Below, piece by piece: positions 58,096 to 64,000 of a DNA stretch of 64,000 nucleotides; position 1 is the stretch's first letter; every line of letters begins with the position of its first letter. Both the position numbers and the translations under genes were made by a program. This DNA comes from Takakia lepidozioides (Eukaryota; Streptophyta; Takakiopsida; Takakiales; Takakiaceae), in assembly GCA_030704615.1 (NCBI GenBank), contig CM060734.1, positions 39,696,042 to 39,760,041 of the forward strand. The letters run 5' to 3'. The notes under the pieces are model-generated. The model saw only the letters and a list, made by a program, of their open reading frames with translations, was not told the origin of the DNA and did no database searches.

Positions 58096-58770
58096 CTAGT
58101 AATCACCACAAGAACAAATCCCATCTTCAAAGTGGTGAAAGCGGTTAGCGTCTTCTTGATGAGACAGAGAGGCATCCTAGGGGTCGTCTGATCAGCCCAA
58201 AACCAATGGCCAGCTTCTCACTGTGGTGGCAAAGAGAAAATTCCTTTTCCTCCTCCCCACATCATGCAATACAAAGTGCGTGTCATACCCCACCTCCTTC
58301 ATCTGCCCAGACAATCTTCTCAGCTCAACATGGATTTCCTTAATTCTAGGATGCAACTTGTCATCTACAATGAAGGTGTGCACCCTGTTGCCAACCTCAA
58401 TGTAGCAGCGACCTGGCTCCTTTTTAACCCCTCTCACCTTCATCATTCTTCTCACCTATGCAGTATCATCCCACTTGCCAACTGCAGCATAGACGTTTGA
58501 TAGCAACAAGTCGTGACATCCTGTTCATCCTACTTGAGCATAGATGTTGCCACATGTTTAGCCATCTCCACATTGCCATGGATTTTGCAGGCACCAAGCA
58601 AGGCCTTTCATACCACAACATCTGGATTGATTGGCATTTTATTAATCATGTCCACTGCCTCATCCAGTTGTCCCGCACGTCCAAGAAGATCCACCATGTA
58701 GCCAAAGTGCTTTACTGTCGGAGTGATACCATGATCTTGACTCAGGGAATCAAAGTAGTGTCTTCCTTTT
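58096..58770 (-). pseudogene. DYW-type PPR protein, 3' end, degraded
   Basis: Minus strand: DHGITPTVKHFGYMVDLLG and RAGQLDEAVDMINKMPI, then LLGACKIHGNVEMAKHVA (E motif), then in another frame MKVRGVKKEPGRCYIEVGN with HTFIVDDKLHP (E+), and at the end NRFHHFEDGICSCGDY followed directly by TAG at 58096-58098. The DYW cytidine-deaminase core between them is deleted, and the final Trp codon is TAG. Functional relatives edit C to U in organelle RNA. Stops and frameshifts show it is dead. Confidence 0.85.
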
Positions 58771-59810
58771 GTCAAGTTATTTTACCACTAGTGTGAAACT
58801 AGCTAGGAAATAGCTAGCTTTTACATATTGACATTTGGGATTGGCCCAAGTGTCAATCCAGGGGTCAAGGCAGATTTAGGCCCTGGAGTGGTTATCTTCA
58901 CGGCAAGCGCGGGAGGCTCATCTTTCTCGAGTTGAGCCTCACCGCGCCTAGCTATGGCGCCGTAGTATGATTTCCCCATGGCGTGGGGTGCACTTGGCTT
59001 GACTTGTATTTGAGTGATGAGGTTATATATGCATGAGTTTATGCTTCAGCTTTGTGAGCTCGCATGAGCTTGTGCTTGTATTCTTCCTCTTTATCACTCG
59101 AGAAAGATGAGCTCGTATCTGTGAGTGCCAGATACGAGTTAGTTGTAGCACTTGTGATTTTTGCTTGAGAATGAGAGAAACCAGGTTGTTATGCAAGGAG
59201 CACCGTGGAGCTCTTGGTTGTTAGAAGCGGAGGCGATGTGGGTTACGAGGTGGTAGACCTTGGCATTCGATCTTCAGTTTCAGAGATGAAAGCATCATGC
59301 TGCAGGTAATTCCAGAGCACCTTGATGGTTTCAGATTGTGTACATGCATGAGCAAGCACGATTGGAAGAGGACCAGTCAAGAGCAGGTTATAGTGGCTTT
59401 GGTGGCAAATCTGAGAACTAGCCTTGGGAATGCGAGCTTTCATTGTGTGAAGGATTGCAGACCAAGCGAAAGGGCTGATTTGGCTTGGGGCAAATCAGTG
59501 CACTTTGTGGAGTATGTTGAGATTGGGTTTCAATCTCGAGCTTTAGCATTGAGAGGGCTCTTGTCATGGCAAGAGTAGGGCTGGAACAGGAGCTAAGAGA
59601 TGCGGCAAGACAATGGAATGTGCACCTAGGGTTTCAGAGCTTGGAAGAAGAGCTCTTGCACCACAAGAGGAGTGTCTTGTGGCTGGAAATGTAAGCCTTA
59701 GGGTTTCAGGAGCTTGGCAAAGGCTGTGGAGTGCTTAGTCTTGTCTTAGAGAGCATCAATGAGCCAAGGAGCCAAGATAGGGGGCTGATACTCTTGTGTG
59801 AAGAGGTTGT
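58771..59810. other. possible gypsy LTR/leader, no gene
   Basis: GT-rich DNA with a TATA-like GGTTATATATGCATGAG at about 59021-59037 and a TGTGAAACTAGC start near 58791 that could be an LTR 5' end. No second LTR copy is inside the window, so this is unproven. Confidence 0.35.
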
Positions 59811-60215
59811 GTGTGGAGCATGTATTCAGCTCATTGAAGCTTCCATCTTCAAGCTTGGAGGGCAAGCAAGGAAGAGGGAAGGGCTGACTTCCTTTATGTG
59901 AGGGCAATGCATGTGTGGAGCATGTTTTCAGCCTATTGAAGGCTTGTATTTTCAGGTTGGTGGGTGCAAGAAAGGAAGCAAAGGGACTGATTCTCTTGTG
60001 GTGAGAGTGGGGCATGTGTGGAGCATGCCTTCAGTCCATTGGGCTTTTGTTTTCAAGCTTTAGAGAACTAGAAGAGAAGGTAAGGGGCTGATCTGCTCTT
60101 ATGTGACAGTCCGACACTTGTAGAGCGTGTTCTTAGTTGTTGGGTTTCAACCTCAAGCCTAGATAGAGCATGGCTCTTGAAGTGGCAGATGTAGGGGGCT
60201 GGAATAGGCTCTAAA
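59811..60215. repeat. tandem repeat, about four units of ~102 bp
   Basis: GTGTGGAGCATG followed by TTCAG recurs at 59811, 59913 and 60016, with a weaker unit near 60118. Each unit continues with ATTGAAG or ATTGGG, TTTTCAAGCTT-like and GGGCTGATTCTCTTGTG-like blocks. Units have diverged. Confidence 0.7.
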
Positions 60216-60477
60216 ACAGATGCTATGACCAAGGAAAACGCTTGAATGAGTGCTCACAAGGGCTGGAAACCAGCAAGGCTTGGTTGTTTGCCATTGAGTT
60301 TAGTGGCGTGTTTGGGGAGTCTAAGTGAGAAAGAAGGCTTGGTTTGTGGCAACCATCTTCCTCATGGCTTAGGGCTACTATTGGTGGGGTGTGGGAGCCG
60401 AAAGAGCAAGAATGGCTTGGCGTGGCTAAACCCCTTGGAGAAATGGCTAAACTGCCATGAGTGGCCATGGATGGGGC

Positions 60478-60990
60478 CTATGGCCTGTGGGGTTGTGACC
60501 TGTGAGGGGTTGTGACAGGCTGTGCCTGTGGCCTGTGGGGCTGTGACAGGCTGTTCCCTGTGGCCTGTGGGCCTGGCCCGGCTGTGCCCTGTGCCCTGAC
60601 CCCTGTGACCTGTGTAGGGCTATGACAGGCTGTGATGGGCTGTGAGGGGCTATGCCCTGTGGCCTGTGGGGCTGTGACGGGCTGTGACAGGCTGTGGCCT
60701 TTGGGGCTGTGACCCCTCTGACCTGTGTAGGGATGTGACGGGATGTGACAGGCTGTGGCCTTTGGGGCTGTGACCCCTGTGACCTGTGTAGGGCTGTGAC
60801 AGGTTGTGGCCTTTTGGGGCTGTGCTGTGTGCCTGTGACAGGCTGTGACCCCTGTGACCTGTGTGGGGCTGTGACAGGCTTTGACCTGTGGCTTTGGGGG
60901 TGTGATGGCTGTGGTGTGGGGCTGTGACGGCTGTGACCAGTGATGTGTGTGGGCCTGTGCTGGTCTATGGTGGCCCGTGTTGATTTGTGG
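60478..60990. repeat. minisatellite of GTGACAGGCTGTG-type units
   Basis: Irregular array built from CTGTGACAGGCTGTG, TGTGGCCTGTGGGGCTGTGA and GACCCCTGTGACCTGTGTAG blocks. Strongly G/T-biased on the plus strand. Related to the arrays inside the inverted-repeat arms at 44612-44760 and 56587-56775. Confidence 0.85.
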
Positions 60991-61678
60991 ACAGCTTGTA
61001 CTGACTCGTGGAGGCACTGGTGGACTGCCTAAGGACTGGCATGTCTTGAAGGCCGAATTTTGAAGCTCGTGGAGGACGGTTTGAGGAGTATCTTCATGAT
61101 ATTTCCATGGTCATGCAAGCGAGGGAAGAGAGGAGAGAAGAGTGTTGGGATGAGGGCATGCTGGGGTAGGCATTGCTTTAGCTTCTCTTCCTCGTAGTTT
61201 TCCACCCTCTCATTAGGCCAAGACCTTTCCGTAGGTGGAGGCAAAAATCAGTCCGGGTTTGGGCTGGGGTATCCTTGCAGAGCAACACCGTGGAGTTGTT
61301 TTGGTGGGAATTGTCTGATTTCTGTTTGGATCCCCTCCATACCTGCATGCTTGACTGTGCGCCATGTTAGTTTTGTGTGGGCGCTTGTTTTTATAGGTGA
61401 TTCGTCCGGATTTGATTCACCGGCCAGTCCTAGAGCATGCTGTCGATTGTGAGGCTGGGGTGATGACCAGTCAGACCATCATTGTTTCTCCTGTGGTGAG
61501 GTTGGAGGTGATGACCAGCCAACCATAGGAGTGCTTGCGGTGGATGTAGGTGCAGGTGTAGGCTATGTTAGGAACCTTAGTATTCCAAACCATAAGCCGC
61601 AACAGGTTCTCTACCCCGGTTACCTTGTGGAGAGGGGGGTTAGGGACCCCGGTTGAGTGACAGTTTGTCAACACGGAG
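60991..61678. other. gypsy leader, no gene seen
   Basis: Leads into the gag frame. Two copies of GTGATGACCAG occur 50 bp apart (61460 and 61508), part of a small direct duplication. Confidence 0.4.
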
Positions 61679-62707
61679 GTGCCACTAGTTGCTGGGGACA
61701 GTGTCGGTTCGAGCACTAGCGATACTAGTGGGTACACGAGACGAGGTGTGCGGTTTAGGCCACCTTCACCTCCTGTGTCTTCTACGGAAGGTTCTGATTC
61801 AGATTGTGAATCAGGAGGACTCACACCGGCGGTGCAAGTTGTTTCCTTGCCATTGTTGTGGGACGCGATGGAGGAGATCTATGGAGCTACCAAGGGGCCA
61901 CGAAGGTACTCTGGGGCAATAGGCACCATCGAGTTGGATGATTTTATCCAAGAGTTTGATAGTTGGTCTATTTGCAGCAAATGCGCAATCCACAACTATT
62001 TACGTCTTTCATGGCATGGAAGGGGCTGTTTCAGCACCTTGAGGGGCCGCCTATGGATGATACCATGAGTTCAGGGGGGGCATGAGGTTGAGATCGAGGA
62101 GTGGAGGATGTACTGGTCACCCGACTATGTCTCCATCATTAGGGGCACTAGAGCCACGAGGGCAGTGGCTACACCTGCCGCTGCATCGGCAGCTTCAGCA
62201 AGCAGCAATGGGACTAGTGGGACTGGTGGTACAGTAGCTACGACGTCCACCCAAGCCACTACCGCACCAGCACTAGCACCCGTGCCTGCCTTCAACCCTG
62301 TTGTGGAGTTCTTCGAAGAGTTGAGAGGGAACTACCAAGGGGTGAGGACAGAGAAGTTGCGGAGCTTGCAAGAGTTCCAACGGAAGCCGACCGAGAGCTT
62401 GAGGGAGGCTTTCACTCGCATGAGGCGCTTGATAAATGTAACCCAAGGGGTTACGGAAGCTCAGGCAGTCCAATTCTGGTATGGGATATTGGACAAGGAG
62501 CTGAGGAGAAGGGTGCGGGATGCAACTCTCCTACAAGCGGCCCAACCCACCTTAGCAAATGTGTTTTTGCTGGCAGAGCGGATAGAGCTCAACATGGTGG
62601 AGGAACGAGTGGTCATGGTGGGATTTGCTAAGGAGACACCACGGGGTAGTGGTGCTCCTAGCCAACCACTACCTCAACGTGCTCAAGGCAACAAGGGGCT
62701 CAGGTGA
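61679..62707 (+). pseudogene. Ty3/gypsy gag, capsid part
   Basis: Frame with an N-terminal variable part (61679-62068) and, after a disruption near 62040-62105, the capsid region (62108-62707): FEELRGNYQGVRTEKLRSLQEF, KPTESLREAFTRMRRLI, AVQFWYGILDKELRRRVR, TLANVFLLAERIELNMVEE. These are the retrotrans_gag helices. A 280-bp piece of it was copied into the PLP-enzyme intron at 17527-17806. Confidence 0.85.
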
Positions 62708-63021
62708 AGCTCAGGGAAGGGCAGAGAGGACCTCAGATGCAGGGGTCTCTCCCTTCATTTGCTGGCCAACAACGGGCGGATGTGGTGTGTTGGACATGTG
62801 GAGGACCCCATGTCAAGAAGGATTGTCCAGAGGGAGGCAAAGGGCCGGCACATGCACAGCCTGCACAGTTGCAGTGTGGGCATTGTGGCAAGCACGGGCA
62901 TGGAGAGGCCCAGTGTTATGGTTTGCATCCTGAGTTGCGCCCAGGCCAGTTCCAAGGGAACAATGGTGGCCGGGGCGAGGTGGAGCAGCCCAGAGAGGAC
63001 GAGGTGGCCAGCCACGGGTGA
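62704..63021 (+). pseudogene. gypsy gag nucleocapsid with two zinc knuckles
   Basis: In the +1 frame relative to the capsid: CWTCGGPHVKKDC (about 62788-62826) and CGHCGKHGHGEAQC (about 62875-62916), then a Gly/Gln-rich tail ending in TGA. The shift between capsid and nucleocapsid is most simply a frameshift mutation near 62700. Confidence 0.85.
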
Positions 63022-64000
63022 GGCCAAGGGCAAGCTCAACATGGCCAAGGACGCGGAGGTCAGGGTGTTGACCAAGGCATGGCCAACCGGCTTCAAGCTA
63101 GAGCAGAGGCTCGCTGCCATGGCTACAGCTCAGGTGGTACCGGCTCCAAGGCCGGATGGTCCACCTCCTGCTCCTGAGGGAGGAGATATGGGAGGCATGG
63201 GATTCATGTGTGGAGCAGCACTACCACTAGTGCAGGTGGAGTCTGCTGCAGCCGTGACTCGAGGAGCAGCAGAGTTCCTGAGCCACGAGGTGCAGAGGTG
63301 GAGTTGGATCCACAGCGTGGGGAGGCAAGCCGTCAGGCTAGGCTTCCTCAGTCATTCACATTGGCGAGAGACAGTGTCGACGCCATCCATGGCACCTAGT
63401 TCTCGCCCGACTGTTACCGAGGCGGAGGTTACTATGCCATTGGGGAGAGCTACACGGGTAGCACCACTACCTAGTGTTGCCAAGGCTACGGCAGCTAGTG
63501 TGCTGCTGGGAGCGGCCACATCTGTGTGCCAGGCTCCATTGTTCTCGGCTACCATGATTGCGACGCCGGGGGTAAAGACCAGCTGAGGTGTTCAGGCTGG
63601 CAGCTACACTCTGTGAGAGTGGGGAGGTTACTTCATCTTCTGCGGAGATAGTGGGAGGTGTGTAGTGCCGGAGGGATCCTCGGATTTGAGGGTCAAGACT
63701 GCCACGGCGGCGCCATGGCAAGCTGCAGCTGCAAGGTTGATGGAGCTGCCAGCTAGGCCAGCCATTGAGCGCGCCATGGTGACACCTGGAGTTGTCATGT
63801 TAGACAACCAGGATGGCATTTTCTGTTTGAGTGGACCGGCAGGCAAGAGGTACCGGCCACTGCGGGTCTTGTTGGACTCGGGAGCTCAGCCATTGATGCT
63901 GGGGGAGCTGCTATTGCAGGCTTGGGCCTCACGGAGGCGGATATAGAGCCTTGTCCTTTCAGATACAGACGTCTCTGGGAGGATCGGAGCAAGCTCGGGG
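63022..64000 (+). pseudogene. gypsy gag-pol linker and aspartic protease, cut by window end
   Basis: Low-complexity Ala/Val/Pro-rich linker in shifting frames, then RPLRVLLDSGAQPLMLG (63857-63907), the retropepsin active-site loop with DSG. A stop follows at 63944-63946. The RT and integrase would lie beyond 64000. Confidence 0.75.

Noticed and set aside
59811-60990. CRISPR-like array
   Set aside because: Repeats are directly tandem and diverged, with no regular unique spacers; the context is a plant retroelement.
60478-61017. Minus-strand 179-codon frame (His/Thr/Gln-rich repeats)
   Set aside because: Translation of a minisatellite array.

Overview
The window looks like nuclear DNA of a land plant. 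It has a CYP71-clan cytochrome P450, DYW-type pentatricopeptide (PPR) sequence, plant-type GT31 and kelch genes, Ty1/copia and Ty3/gypsy elements, and genes with short phase-0 introns. A piggyBac transposase and a non-LTR retroelement resembling the algal Dualen/RandI group point, by inference, to a seed-free plant (bryophyte, lycophyte or fern) rather than a flowering plant.

Layout. 1-3.29 kb: 3' part of a decayed piggyBac transposon with two tRNA-like hairpins in its tail. 3.3-7.2 kb: AT-rich DNA with a 0.25-kb tandem duplication. 7.2-9.3 kb: a kelch-type F-box-like exon and a small secreted-protein gene, both on the minus strand. 12.5-17.9 kb: a complete 12-exon gene of the aluminium-resistance/methionine gamma-lyase-like PLP family, with a gypsy gag scrap in its last intron. 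18.6-19.9 kb: an intronless GT31 glycosyltransferase. 21.3-26.1 kb: a copia element with LTRs, a 5-bp target duplication and a half-tRNA-iMet primer site, but an internally inverted and scrambled body. 26.2-30.6 kb (minus): a complete 5-exon aspartate/glutamate-carrier-like mitochondrial carrier with a long N-terminal extension. 32.0-34.6 kb (minus): probable exons of an unrecognised gene. 36.9-39.2 kb (minus): a complete 3-exon P450.

40.8-58.8 kb is the most unusual part. A strongly C-rich, G-poor block (about 41.2-55.9 kb) contains a 12.4-kb element. It is bounded by inverted 0.8-kb repeats that each begin TGTTAG and end CTAACA. Inside are a gag-like ORF1 and a long decayed ORF2. ORF2 carries a 2A-like motif, an APE-type endonuclease, reverse transcriptase, a chromodomain, an adenine-methyltransferase-like region, RNase H, a zinc motif and a restriction-like-endonuclease-like C terminus. 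The two endonuclease types together are the Dualen/RandI hallmark; the chromodomain, methyltransferase-like region and long inverted termini are additions I do not recognise from that group. Diverged PPR fragments lie on both sides of the block.

57-64 kb: gypsy gag pieces, a DYW-PPR pseudogene, a long G-rich leader with two tandem-repeat arrays, and a gag-protease region running off the window end.

The complete host genes are the PLP enzyme, GT31, the carrier, the P450 and the small secreted protein. They share no obvious pathway and look like ordinary dispersed plant genes among nested transposons. All calls come from reading the sequence; no database search was run.
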